NCBI GenBank assembly: GCA_003170275.1 | Contig: PNAM01000012.1 | Coordinates: 34,215 to 98,214, forward strand | Origin: Myxococcales bacterium | GTDB lineage: Bacteria > Myxococcota_A > Polyangia > Palsa-1104 | DNA: 64,000 bases | Direction: 5' to 3' | Shown here: positions 24,999 to 35,531 of the stretch, piece by piece | Numbering within the stretch: position 1 is the stretch's first letter | How the letters are laid out: every line of letters starts with the position of its first letter | The notes under the pieces: generated by a model | The model's database searches: none | What the model was told of the DNA's origin: nothing | What the model saw: only the letters and a program-made list of their open reading frames with translations | Translations under genes and position numbers: made by a program

Positions 24999-25385
24999 AT
25001 GTCCTTTCTAGGTGACTTCAAAGGTTTTGCCCTCAAGGGCAACGTTGTCGATTTGGCTGTTGCAGTGGTGATCGGTGGAGCCTTTGGCAAGATCGTCACC
25101 GCGCTGGTGAACGACATCATCATGCCGGCGGTGGGCAAGGTGATGCCTGCGAGCGACTGGAAGACCTGGCAGGCGGGCGGCCTGAAGATCGGCGACTTCG
25201 CCGGCTCCATCGTCGACTTCGTGATCATCGCGCTGGTGCTGTTCGTCGTCGTCGTGAAGCTGATGGGAGCGGTAAGGAAGGCCCCCGTGGAGACACCGAC
25301 CACCAAGGCCTGCCCCGAATGTCTCGAAACGATCCCCCTGAAGGCCACCCGGTGCAGGGCGTGCACCGCGGTACAACCCGCTTGA
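24999..25385 (+). CDS. mscL: Large-conductance mechanosensitive channel with zinc-ribbon tail
   Basis: 128-aa inner-membrane channel that opens under hypo-osmotic stress. The N-terminal FKGFALKGNVVDLAVAVVIG is the conserved MscL helix 1. Helix 2 is DFAGSIVDFVIIALVLFVVVV. Instead of the usual charged C-terminal bundle, the tail has CPEC...CRAC spacing, a small zinc ribbon (about 106-124). This may be a cytoplasmic assembly or sensing module. The gene lies 18 bp after the gamma-lyase gene and has a GGAGG-type RBS. Confidence 0.93.
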   Translation: MSFLGDFKGFALKGNVVDLAVAVVIGGAFGKIVTALVNDIIMPAVGKVMPASDWKTWQAGGLKIGDFAGSIVDFVIIALVLFVVVVKLMGAVRKAPVETPTTKACPECLETIPLKATRCRACTAVQPA

Positions 25386-25405
25386 TCCGACCGGAGAATC
25401 CGTCC

Positions 25406-26287
25406 ATGCGTCTTGTTTCGTGCGTCGTTCTGGGTTCCTTGCTGTTGGCAGGAAGCGCCTCCGCGGAGGATCCAAAGTACGAGTACAAAGATCCGGCGAC
25501 CCCAGCTCCGATTGATGTGAAGAAACCGACCGTCTGGAAAGCCAACATGCAGCTGGGTCTGATCTGGCTGACTGGCAATACACAGTCGATCGGCGTGTCG
25601 GGGCTCGCCCTCGTCGGATTCAAACATTGGAACAACCAACTGGAGATTTCCGGCGGGGGCGCCTACGTAAACTCAGGGACTTCCAAGTACGGCAAGGGCG
25701 GCCCAATTACCGACAACACCACGTCGGCCGAAAACTGGCTCGTGCGCGGGCGATATGACCGTTATTTCTTTCAGAAGAATACCGTGTTCGTCACCTTTCA
25801 GTCCTCGGGCGATCGGCCGGCGGGCTTCGTCTATCGCATCGAGCCGCAAGTGGGCTATGCACGCTTGTTCTTCAAGTCGCCTCATCAGGTGTTCAGGGGC
25901 GAGCTTGGCTATGACTATACTTACGAGCACCGCGTTTCCGGCTCCGACCCGCGCAATATCGACTATCACTCGGGGCGGGTATTCCTCTTTTACGAGAACA
26001 AGTTCACGCCGTGGGCCTCCTTCTCCGAAGGCGTGGAGATGCTCGAAGCGTTCAATCATCTCGATACGTTTCGGCTCAACAGCGTGACCTCCCTGTCGTC
26101 GACGATCTACAAGAACATTTCTCTGAAGGTGAACTTCACGCTGAAGTTCAACAATGATCCAGGAGCACGCCCGAACAACCTGGTCGATCCGGTCACCATG
26201 TTGCCCTTCATTCCACCGGCCGAAAACAGCCACTACGACAAGGTGGACTCCACCCTCGACTTAGTACTCGCAGTTACGTTTCTCTAG
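25406..26287 (+). CDS. DUF481-family outer-membrane protein
   Basis: 293 aa with a signal peptide ending near GSASA. Alternating beta strands with aromatic girdle residues run to the C terminus, which ends in LAVTFL as for outer-membrane barrels. The WKANMQLGLIWLTGNTQSIGVSG start of the barrel is typical of DUF481 (YdiY-like) proteins, called salt-induced outer-membrane proteins in some annotations. Being next to mscL, a role in osmotic stress is possible but unproven. Codon use is less GC-biased than that of the neighbours. Confidence 0.82.
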   Translation: MRLVSCVVLGSLLLAGSASAEDPKYEYKDPATPAPIDVKKPTVWKANMQLGLIWLTGNTQSIGVSGLALVGFKHWNNQLEISGGGAYVNSGTSKYGKGGPITDNTTSAENWLVRGRYDRYFFQKNTVFVTFQSSGDRPAGFVYRIEPQVGYARLFFKSPHQVFRGELGYDYTYEHRVSGSDPRNIDYHSGRVFLFYENKFTPWASFSEGVEMLEAFNHLDTFRLNSVTSLSSTIYKNISLKVNFTLKFNNDPGARPNNLVDPVTMLPFIPPAENSHYDKVDSTLDLVLAVTFL

Positions 26288-26409
26288 TCCCCCTGGACGA
26301 ACCGCGGACTGCTGTCCGGCAGGCGAATTATTTCTCGCCATCATGCGCAGAAAAGCCAATGCGCACGCAGGAAGGGCTCTCGGCACGGGTCGTGCTCTAG
26401 TCGCGGCCC

Positions 26410-26955
26410 ATGCGCCACACCTCGCCCATCAAGAAGACCATCTGCCCGCACGATCACGACGCTACCTATCAGCTCGCGATCACACTCTATCGCCTGGTCC
26501 GCTCAATCGACGCGACCGATGGCTGCGGACCGCTCCTCACCCGCCTGCGCAACGCAGCGCTCGGCCTGAGCGAGTGCGTGGGTCGCATCGCCGGCGGAGT
26601 CACGCCGCGTCACGCCCATCGGCTCGAGGACGCCGGCGCCGAATATTGTCGCAAGGTGAGTCGGATGCTGCGCCACCTTCTCGATGCCGACTCCTTGAGC
26701 GACGAGCTGCATGCGAAGGCGGACCAGCTGGCGAAGAGGCTGGAGAAGATCTTCCTCGACGGTGTGCCGCAGGCCGAGCCATCGCATCCGAACGGCGCGG
26801 CGTCACCGATCGAGGTGTTCACCTTCGCGTGGGACGATGCGGAAGATCCGCCCCCGGTCGTGAGTACGCCGTTGTTTGGACTAGCGCAGCGAAGGCTCGC
26901 GCAAGACGCCGTGCGCAGATCTACTTCGGGTACTTCGTTTTCTGAGACTTCTTGA
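26410..26955 (+). CDS. Four-helix-bundle (S23/IVS-like) protein
   Basis: 181 aa. Residues about 15-115 have four amphipathic helices with the pattern YQLAITLYRLVRSI, LLTRLRNAALGLSECVGRIAGG, EYCRKVSRMLRHLLDAD, ELHAKADQLAKRLEKIF. This resembles the four-helix-bundle proteins first found in 23S rRNA intervening sequences, which occur widely as stand-alone genes. The C-terminal 60 residues are polar and probably disordered. It overlaps the convergent J-TPR gene by 35 bp. Function unknown. Confidence 0.6.
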   Translation: MRHTSPIKKTICPHDHDATYQLAITLYRLVRSIDATDGCGPLLTRLRNAALGLSECVGRIAGGVTPRHAHRLEDAGAEYCRKVSRMLRHLLDADSLSDELHAKADQLAKRLEKIFLDGVPQAEPSHPNGAASPIEVFTFAWDDAEDPPPVVSTPLFGLAQRRLAQDAVRRSTSGTSFSETS

Positions 26956-29488
26956 GCGCGTCGAGAAGCTTCTGCATCTCCTCGGGGCTTAGACCGCCCT
27001 TGCTATACTTGCCGCTGCTGCCGCTGTTGCCGCCGTAGCCGCTTCCACCAAGGCCGCCGAGGACGTCGGCGGTGTCGGCCGGAGCCGCGACCGCAACGCC
27101 GAACCCGCCCGACAGCTTGCGGCCAAACTCCTCGAACGCCGACTTCGCCATCTCGGTGTACGGATAGTCTTCCGCCTCATAGCCGTAGGTGCTGTAGCGG
27201 ATGTTCTTCGCTGGCGCCGACACCATCTGAAGGTGGTAGCGATCCTTGTCTTCGCCTTCGAAGCGAATCGAAAAATCCCAATAGAAGCGAATGCCGAACA
27301 GCCGCTTCTTGGCGCCGGTGGTGGACTCGTAGACGCTGCCCGACGGGCCAACACGGTACTTCACCACGAACGTGATCGAGCTGTTCTCCTCGGTCTTGCG
27401 ATGCCCCGAGTAGGAGTAGTCATATGAAGAGCCGCCGTCGTTGAAGTCGATGACGTCGTGCGACAGGATGTCACCGAAGGAGCGCGACAACGCGGACGTG
27501 ATCGAGCTCTCCCGTGACTTGTTCGACGATGTGGTGAAGGCCGAGTCAGCGGGAACGATCCCGGTCGTGTCGTTTTTCGGCCAGTTCTTGAGCTCACTGA
27601 AATCGACCGAGGACTCGTAGGTGACCTTCACCCGGCGGGTATTGGATTTCTTCAATGCCGTAATCACGTCGACAATCGCCTGCATCCCCTGCGGATCGGC
27701 GGACACCGCCTTCGACTTGTACCGGGTGATCGCTTCGTCATACTTCTCGTCGATTCCCTGGCGCGCCTCGCTCGAGTGCTTGCCGGTCGGGAACAGATCG
27801 AGGTAGCGGCGATACTCGTTGATCGACGGGTACGCCGAGCAGGAGCGCCACGTGTCGCGCTCGGCCGCGCCCTGGTTGTAGGGGATCGCGATGATTGCCA
27901 GAAGCACGCCCACGCCCGCAAACGAGAGGTACCAGCGAAGCATCAGGTCTCGCGCCTTCTTGTCCTCCGGCGAGACGTCCTTCTTCGGGGTGCCACCGAG
28001 CTGCCCCGGCGGAACCAGGTCGAAGCCCTCTTCGGCGTCGAGCAGGCCCATGGACATGAGCTCGAGCACGCGGCGGCGCTGCGCGAGGAGGCGGTTGGCC
28101 CAATCGACTGACGCCTGTTGCCCGCGGATGGTCAGGTTGCAGGCCGTCCCGGCGAAGTCCATCCGAACGGCGGTGTACTGATAGACGCCGTTGGTCGAGT
28201 GGTGGGTGAGCGCGACGTCATGCAGGTTAACCAGCGGCCAGATCGTCACCTTGTCGACGTCGACCTGCATGAGGTGCAGGGGGTGAATGGTGGTGTACTT
28301 GCCGAACGGGCTCTTGGCGACGCGTCGTACCCGACGAATGCCGAGCGCCACGAAGAGCGGTGCGCTGGTCAAGAGCAGGAACATCCACACGCGCGTTCCG
28401 GCGTCCCACAGGTGACGAGAGTTGAAGCCGCCGTTGAGCACGCCGAGCGCCACCAGCACGGCCACGATCAGAAGAAAGATGGGGGCGGTCCACGCGTTGT
28501 GGGAGAGCTTTCCCGCCGCCCACTCCTTGCCGTGGTTGGCGATCCAGGTCTGCGAGGACGCCGGCAGGGTCTTGATCTGAAGCGTCGATCGCGACGGGAA
28601 TTGAAAGCTCATCGACGCGCGCGAAGGATCCAACAGGCGGCACCGCTGCAGCAGACGGTTGGCATCTACGGACCGCTTCATCGCGAACAGGTCGGCGGCG
28701 AGCGAGGCGAGACGCGTCGCAACGTACTTCTTGGTGTCCGCATCGTCCGGCAAGATCTTGAAGATCTGGTCGAGATCCGTCTCCGCCAGATCCGCGCGAT
28801 TGCGCAGCAGCTGGATCTGCACCTTGCGCATGAAGAAGACGAAGTCCTGGAAGTCGACCTGTCCGTCCATGTTGATCGCGCGGTCGAGCTCGGCCAGCGC
28901 AGCTTCATACTGCTTCTGGTTGGTGAGGCAGTCGGCCATCGCGACCAGCACGCGCGTATCCACCGCGTCGAGCTTCTGCGCTTCGCGATACGACGCCATC
29001 GCGGGCACATGCTGCTTGAGGTGGTAGTGGGCGTATCCCTTGTGCAAATGGTAGACGGCGTTCTGCGGCTGCGCGGTGATCAGCGCCTCGAACTGCGCCA
29101 TCGCCTCCGCCGCCTGGTCGTTGTTGAGGTACGCCATGCCCAGAAGATCGCGTGCAAAATGCAGCTGCGGCTGCAGGCGGAGGACCTCGATGAACTCGCG
29201 CTGAGCGGTCTTGTAGTCGCCCGCGTCCATCGCATTCATCCCGGCCTTGAGACGCTGCGACACCTCTTCGCCGTACTGGTCGTACTGATCGACCGAGTCG
29301 TAATCCTTGCGCGAGGTCGGGTTGCAGAGCACCTCGTACGCCTCGCGGATGCGCTTGAACTCTTCGGGATGCGTCTCGGGCGGGTACTTGCGCACCAGCG
29401 TGAAGTACGCCTTCTTGATCGACCGCTCATCGGCCGTCTTCTCGACCCCGAGGACCTCGTAAAAGGACAGCTTCTTCTCGTTCGCCAT
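26921..29488 (-). CDS. J-like/TPR membrane protein of the Hsp70-Lon module
   Basis: 855 aa. The N-terminal J-like domain (about 5-65; SFYEVLGVEKTADERSIKKAYF, FKRIREAYEVLCNP) lacks the HPD motif: the site reads KYPPETHPEEF. TPR repeats follow (about 80-240). Membrane helices lie near 340-360, 370-390 and 500-520. A large domain beyond about 560 is predicted to be extracytoplasmic, and a Gly/Ser-rich stretch precedes the C terminus. It is 11 bp downstream of the TPR-Lon gene and ends the three-gene operon. Without HPD it should not stimulate Hsp70 in the classical way, so it may instead recruit or localise the chaperone at the membrane. Confidence 0.8.
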   Translation of the reverse strand: MANEKKLSFYEVLGVEKTADERSIKKAYFTLVRKYPPETHPEEFKRIREAYEVLCNPTSRKDYDSVDQYDQYGEEVSQRLKAGMNAMDAGDYKTAQREFIEVLRLQPQLHFARDLLGMAYLNNDQAAEAMAQFEALITAQPQNAVYHLHKGYAHYHLKQHVPAMASYREAQKLDAVDTRVLVAMADCLTNQKQYEAALAELDRAINMDGQVDFQDFVFFMRKVQIQLLRNRADLAETDLDQIFKILPDDADTKKYVATRLASLAADLFAMKRSVDANRLLQRCRLLDPSRASMSFQFPSRSTLQIKTLPASSQTWIANHGKEWAAGKLSHNAWTAPIFLLIVAVLVALGVLNGGFNSRHLWDAGTRVWMFLLLTSAPLFVALGIRRVRRVAKSPFGKYTTIHPLHLMQVDVDKVTIWPLVNLHDVALTHHSTNGVYQYTAVRMDFAGTACNLTIRGQQASVDWANRLLAQRRRVLELMSMGLLDAEEGFDLVPPGQLGGTPKKDVSPEDKKARDLMLRWYLSFAGVGVLLAIIAIPYNQGAAERDTWRSCSAYPSINEYRRYLDLFPTGKHSSEARQGIDEKYDEAITRYKSKAVSADPQGMQAIVDVITALKKSNTRRVKVTYESSVDFSELKNWPKNDTTGIVPADSAFTTSSNKSRESSITSALSRSFGDILSHDVIDFNDGGSSYDYSYSGHRKTEENSSITFVVKYRVGPSGSVYESTTGAKKRLFGIRFYWDFSIRFEGEDKDRYHLQMVSAPAKNIRYSTYGYEAEDYPYTEMAKSAFEEFGRKLSGGFGVAVAAPADTADVLGGLGGSGYGGNSGSSGKYSKGGLSPEEMQKLLDALKKSQKTKYPK

Positions 29489-29499
29489 GTTGGTTTCCT

Positions 29500-31140
29500 T
29501 TAGCCCTTCAGCAGCGCCTTTTCGATCGCCTCGGCCACCGTGTCTACGAAGATGAGCTCCATCTTTGCGGCGACTTCGTCCGGCAAATCCCGCCCTTCGC
29601 GTAGATTCCGCCGCGGCAGCAGGATGGTCCGAATACCGGCCAGATGGGCGGCGACCACCTTTTCGTGCACCCCGCCGATCGGCTTCACCTCGCCCATGAT
29701 CGTGATCTCGCCGGTCGCGGCGAGGTGCGCGCGCAGCGGCCGCTGCGTGTACGCCGAGACTCCGGCGAGCACCAGCGCCAGGCCGGCCGACGCGCCGTCC
29801 TTGTTCTTTTCGGTATCGGTCGCGTGCAGGTGGAGGTCGTGCGCCATCACCAGCTCGTGGATCTGCAGCTGGCGCGCGAGCGCCTTGAGGCACGAGAACG
29901 CGACCGTCGCCGACTCCTTGGCGGCGGGTCCGATGTTCCCGCTGAAGATGAGCTCGCCCCGCCCCACTACCGCAACCGCCTCGAGCGGGGACACGCCGCC
30001 GCCGACCGGCGTCCAGCTCAGCGCGTTGATGCGCCCGATCGCCGGCGCATCGCCCATGCCGATCCCGACCTGCTTGACCGGGTCTTGCAGGGACTTCAGC
30101 TTGGCGCCGGCCTTGCCGCTCGGATCGATCTTGTCGGCCTGCGCATACATCCGCTCGGCTTCCTCACGCTCGCCGAGCGTCGCGTGCAGATCGCCCAGGT
30201 CCTCGAAGGCATTGGCGTCGTCGGGGCACAACAGGATGGCCTTCTTGTAGAAGGGCACCGCCTCGCGCAGCTTGCCGCGCGACTGGGTCAAATCGCCCAG
30301 CCGGTTCCACGCCACGCCGAAATCGGACGCTCGCTCGACACACGTCTTGAACGACTTCTCGGCCCGCTCGTGGTCGCCCTCGATGAGCATCACCTCGCCG
30401 CGCAGAAACTCGAAGGCCGCGGTGGCCTTGACGTCGGCCGATGCCGCCAGGAGCGCGCGCTTGGCGCCCGAGACGTCCGCCTCCGCCAGGTGCTTGGCCA
30501 CCTCGTGGAGCGCGGCTGGCGCGAGCGCCGCCCGCAGCCGCTGGTTGGCCAACGCCTGCCGCGTCTGCTGCACGTAGTAGCTGCGCGCGCGCGACCCCGC
30601 CATCCGCTCGGAGGCCGCCTCGTCGCCGATGTCGAGATACAGCTCCTTCAAGCTGTCGCGGATCACCGAATCCTCTGGCGCCAACCGCTGCGCCATCTCC
30701 AGCGCGGTGCGCGCGCGGTCGAACAGCATCTTCATGCGGCACAGCTCGGCCACCGTGACGAAGCGCTTGGCGTCGTTGACGGCGATCTTGGTCGCCTCCT
30801 CCGCATGCAGGAGCGCGTCGTCCAGCCGGCCCATCGAGAGGAAGGTCTCCATCAGATCGTCGCGCGTCGCCAGGTCGTCCGGATTGCGTCGCGCCAGATC
30901 TTCCAGCATGCGCAGCGCATCCGGAGCCCGGCCGTCGCGCTCATACGATTTGGCCAACAGGCGCCGTGCGTTGGCATGCTCGGGATCGAGCGCCAGCGCC
31001 TTCTCGAGCTGCTTGGCGGCAGGCCCGTACTGCGTGTCGCCGAACAAGGCCTCGGCGAGCGCGTAGCGCGCGTCGGGATCTTGCGGCCGCAACACGACCT
31101 CGCGCTTCAGGTCGTCGATCAAAAACTGCGAATTACTCAC
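29500..31140 (-). CDS. TPR protein with C-terminal Lon-type protease domain
   Basis: 546 aa. TPR-like repeats occupy about 1-345 (RYALAEALFGDTQYGPAAKQLEKAL and later units). A Lon proteolytic domain covers about 360-546, with catalytic Ser451 in DGASAGLAL and Lys494 in GGVHEKVVAAH. The 43-residue Ser-Lys spacing equals that of Lon. There is no AAA+ ATPase domain, so unfolding must come from elsewhere, plausibly the Hsp70 encoded 3 bp upstream. The TPRs may bind the chaperone or substrates. This is inference from gene order and domains. Confidence 0.85.
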   Translation of the reverse strand: MSNSQFLIDDLKREVVLRPQDPDARYALAEALFGDTQYGPAAKQLEKALALDPEHANARRLLAKSYERDGRAPDALRMLEDLARRNPDDLATRDDLMETFLSMGRLDDALLHAEEATKIAVNDAKRFVTVAELCRMKMLFDRARTALEMAQRLAPEDSVIRDSLKELYLDIGDEAASERMAGSRARSYYVQQTRQALANQRLRAALAPAALHEVAKHLAEADVSGAKRALLAASADVKATAAFEFLRGEVMLIEGDHERAEKSFKTCVERASDFGVAWNRLGDLTQSRGKLREAVPFYKKAILLCPDDANAFEDLGDLHATLGEREEAERMYAQADKIDPSGKAGAKLKSLQDPVKQVGIGMGDAPAIGRINALSWTPVGGGVSPLEAVAVVGRGELIFSGNIGPAAKESATVAFSCLKALARQLQIHELVMAHDLHLHATDTEKNKDGASAGLALVLAGVSAYTQRPLRAHLAATGEITIMGEVKPIGGVHEKVVAAHLAGIRTILLPRRNLREGRDLPDEVAAKMELIFVDTVAEAIEKALLKG

Positions 31141-31143
31141 GGA

Positions 31144-32949
<1,806 letters not shown>

Positions 32950-33052
32950 TCAATCCCCTGGTCATGGATGTACGAGCCTGGATTCAGCTTCTTCCAGCTG
33001 ATCACGGTATCAAACAACCGACCCCGCGAGCCTCTTGACTTTTATCGCTGAA

Positions 33053-33862
33053 TTACTTGCGAGCGGGCGCGGCGGGCTTCTTGTCCCACGTGCCCGAGGA
33101 GACCGACTGCTTGAGGCGGGAAAGCAACCCGGCCGGCACTGCCGGCTCGGGGAGCGTGCGGAAGATCTGCGTCGCATCGCGCGACTTGATCTCCTGATCG
33201 AACGGACGCTGCGGCGCGCGCAGCTGCACGATCGCGGTCTGCGGCGGCGCGATGAAGCCCTTTTGCAGCGCGATGCCAATCCGCGACGGGCAATGGCAAG
33301 GATTGCGCGGATCGATGTGCTCGCAGCGCGGCGCCAGGTAGTCGCCGATCTTCTTGCGCGCGCGCGACAGCCGCACCTTGAACGCGCTCACCTTGATGCC
33401 CAGCGCCTTGGACGCGTGCTCGTCCGACTTGCCCATCACCGACGACATGACGAACGCCACCCGCTCGCCGGGCGACAGGCAATTGATGACCGCGGTCATG
33501 CAGCCCTGCTTGAGCTCCCACAACAGGAACTCGCGCTCGGGCTGCGACAGCGACGAGACCTCGTGCGTGCGCGTGGCCTCCGACCGCAGCGTCTCATCGA
33601 GCAGGTCGAAATCGACCTCCGGGTTGGGCGGCAGGGACTTCTCGACCACATACGACGCGATCTTGAGCAGCCAAAGCTCGAGCTCTTCGTCGTCTTTGGG
33701 CGCCTTGTCGCTGCCCGCCGCGCGCTCGAAGGTCTCATAGGTCGCGGTCTCCGCGTCCTGCGTCGACAGGGTCATGCGCGAGCAGAAGTTCCACACCGTC
33801 GAGAGGAACTTCTCGAGGAGGTACGAGAGTCGCGATTCTGCCGCTGCCGGAGTGGTCGCCAT
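33053..33862 (-). CDS. Sigma-70-like regulator with Cys-rich C-terminal tail
   Basis: 269 aa from the ATG at 33862, which has AAGGGA 9 nt upstream; a TTG at 33883 and an ATG at 33868 are less well placed. A region 2-like part is weak (SYLLEKFLSTVWNFCSRMTLSTQDAETATYETFERAA). Region 4 is clear: LSPGERVAFVMSSVMGKSDEHASKALGIKVSAFKVRLSRARKKIGDYL. It continues into CEHIDPRNPCHCPSR, a Cys/His cluster that may bind zinc or sense redox. It lies 103 bp upstream of the Hsp70 gene on the same strand and may control that module. Confidence 0.75.
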   Translation of the reverse strand: MATTPAAAESRLSYLLEKFLSTVWNFCSRMTLSTQDAETATYETFERAAGSDKAPKDDEELELWLLKIASYVVEKSLPPNPEVDFDLLDETLRSEATRTHEVSSLSQPEREFLLWELKQGCMTAVINCLSPGERVAFVMSSVMGKSDEHASKALGIKVSAFKVRLSRARKKIGDYLAPRCEHIDPRNPCHCPSRIGIALQKGFIAPPQTAIVQLRAPQRPFDQEIKSRDATQIFRTLPEPAVPAGLLSRLKQSVSSGTWDKKPAAPARK

Positions 33863-33914
33863 TCCCATAGGTCCCTTGTTCAAGGCATCTCATCGTACTA
33901 TCTTGGCGGGCCAG

Positions 33915-34280
33915 ATGACAAGGATCTTCGCTGGTTGTGCACTTCTGTGGCTGGGTTGCGCCAGCGGAAGCGGCCATCCACCGATCGCCCGGATCTCGCT
34001 CGACCCCGCGTTCGTACCGCTCGGCGATGGCTATCGGACCGAGGTCATGCTCGACGGCAGCGCCTCGGCCGACGACGTGGATGATCCGGCGCACGTCCAG
34101 CCGCTCTTGTACGAATGGGTGGTGGACGACGCCCAGAGCCAGATCTTGCCGTCCGCCACCGAGGCCAAGGCGACGGTTCGCGTGGCCGGCATGCATCCAG
34201 TCACCGTTCACCTGACGGTCGCCGACGGCGATGACGTGAAGACCACCACCAGCGCCCAGATCGGGGTTACGCTGCCATGA
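33915..34280 (+). CDS. Small lipoprotein with PKD-like domain
   Basis: 121-aa predicted lipoprotein (CALLWLGC, Cys15). The mature part reads as one PKD/Ig-like beta domain: VPLGDGYRTEVMLDGSASADDVDD, YEWVVDDA, and VRVAGMHPVTVHLTVADGDD, the standard PKD strand order. Such domains mediate protein or carbohydrate contacts outside the cell. It overlaps the next lipoprotein gene by 4 bp (ATGA). TATCTT/TACTAT boxes 10-13 nt upstream could be its -10. Confidence 0.75.
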   Translation: MTRIFAGCALLWLGCASGSGHPPIARISLDPAFVPLGDGYRTEVMLDGSASADDVDDPAHVQPLLYEWVVDDAQSQILPSATEAKATVRVAGMHPVTVHLTVADGDDVKTTTSAQIGVTLP

Positions 34281-34963
34281 TGCGGATGCGTTGGATGGCC
34301 CTGGCCGTGGTGGCCCTCGCGAGCGCGGGCGGCTGCGCGCGCACCGAGGTGCTGGTGGGCGTGGCCACCGACATCGAGGCGCCGGGCATCGTCGATCTGG
34401 TGCGCTTGAGCGTGACCCGCGAAGGCGTCGAGCTGTTCCACAACGACTGGGACATCTCGGGCATCCCCAACGTGCCCAACGAGCTCCCCGGATCGTTCGG
34501 CGTGTTCTCGCCGGACGGCTCGGAGACCAAGGTCGGGATCACCGTCTCGGGCTTCAAGAACGGCAGCGTCGTCGAGGTGGTACGGCGCGACGCGATCCTC
34601 ACGCTGATCTCGGGCAAGACGCTCTTTTTGCGCATGGGCCTGGTCAAGCGGTGCCAGCCGATCGACTGCGGCCCGGGCCAGACGTGCGTCGAAGGCGCCT
34701 GTCAGGATCCGCTCCTCGACGCCAACCGGCTCCCGCCGTTCATCGACGATCTGGTCACGCACGTGACCTGCGACTCGGGCACGCAGTTCATCGATACCAG
34801 CACCAAGCAGCCGCTCGGCATGATCGGCCCCGGCGACTGCAACCCCGACGAGCTGTGCTCCGAGGGCACTTGTTACAAGGTGGCTGGGAGCACGGGCCCC
34901 GGCATCGAGCAGAAGCCCGACGCCGGGCCCTCGGCCGACCCCGTGGACATGGGCCTTCCGTAA
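34277..34963 (+). CDS. Lipoprotein, short member of a duplicated pair
   Basis: 228 aa with lipobox SAGGC (Cys20). Residues about 20-175 are nearly the same as the N-terminal region of the following gene: TEVLVGVATDIEAPG, ELFHNDWDISGIPNVPNE, and Cys-rich DCGPGQTCVEGACQDP. The Cys-rich block (PGQTCVEGAC type) is common in myxobacterial surface proteins. The C terminus ends in a short Asp/Pro tail, with no propeller. It is preceded by the PKD lipoprotein in a likely three-gene operon. Confidence 0.78.
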   Translation: MMRMRWMALAVVALASAGGCARTEVLVGVATDIEAPGIVDLVRLSVTREGVELFHNDWDISGIPNVPNELPGSFGVFSPDGSETKVGITVSGFKNGSVVEVVRRDAILTLISGKTLFLRMGLVKRCQPIDCGPGQTCVEGACQDPLLDANRLPPFIDDLVTHVTCDSGTQFIDTSTKQPLGMIGPGDCNPDELCSEGTCYKVAGSTGPGIEQKPDAGPSADPVDMGLP

Positions 34964-35531
34964 GCCAATTGGAGTTACTTTGCCGCGAGGGGATTCGCGC
35001 ATGACACGATCGGGACTACTGTTGGCGTTCGCGCTCGCGATCAGCGGCGGCTGCGCGCGCACCGAGGTGCTGGTTGGCGTGGCCACCGACATCGAGGCGC
35101 CGGGCACCGTCGATCTGGTGCGGCTGAGCGTGTCGCGCGAGGGCGTCGAGCTGTTCCACAACGACTGGGACATCTCGGGCATCCCCAACGTGCCCAACGA
35201 GCTTCCCGGGTCGTTCGGCGTCTACTCGGCGGACGGCTCGGAGACCAAGGTCGAGATCACCGTCTCCGGGTTCAAGAACGGCAGCGTCGTCGAGCTGGTG
35301 CGCCGCGACTCGATCCTGAAGTTGGTCTCGGGCAGGACCCTGTTCCTGCGCATGGGCCTGGTCATCAAGTGCATGGCGAGCAACTGCAGCCCTGGCCAGA
35401 CCTGCATCGAGGGCGTGTGCAAGGATCCGAACATCGACGCGCACATGCTGCCGGACTTCACCGACGATCTGGTCACGCACGTGACCTGCGACTCGGGCAC
35501 CGTCTTCCTCGACACCAGCACCAAACAGCCG
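34331..35531 (+). repeat. Tandem duplication, two copies at constant 718-bp offset
   Basis: Copy 1 is about 34331-34813 and copy 2 about 35049-35531. Matching landmarks such as the start of the mature lipoproteins and the LVTHVTCDSG coding segment are both displaced by 718 bp, so no net insertion or deletion separates them. High DNA similarity indicates recent duplication or gene conversion. Confidence 0.85.

Noticed and set aside
26303..26320. Terminator after the DUF481 gene
   Set aside because: Only a 5-bp stem (CGGAC/GTCCG) with no clear U-tract.
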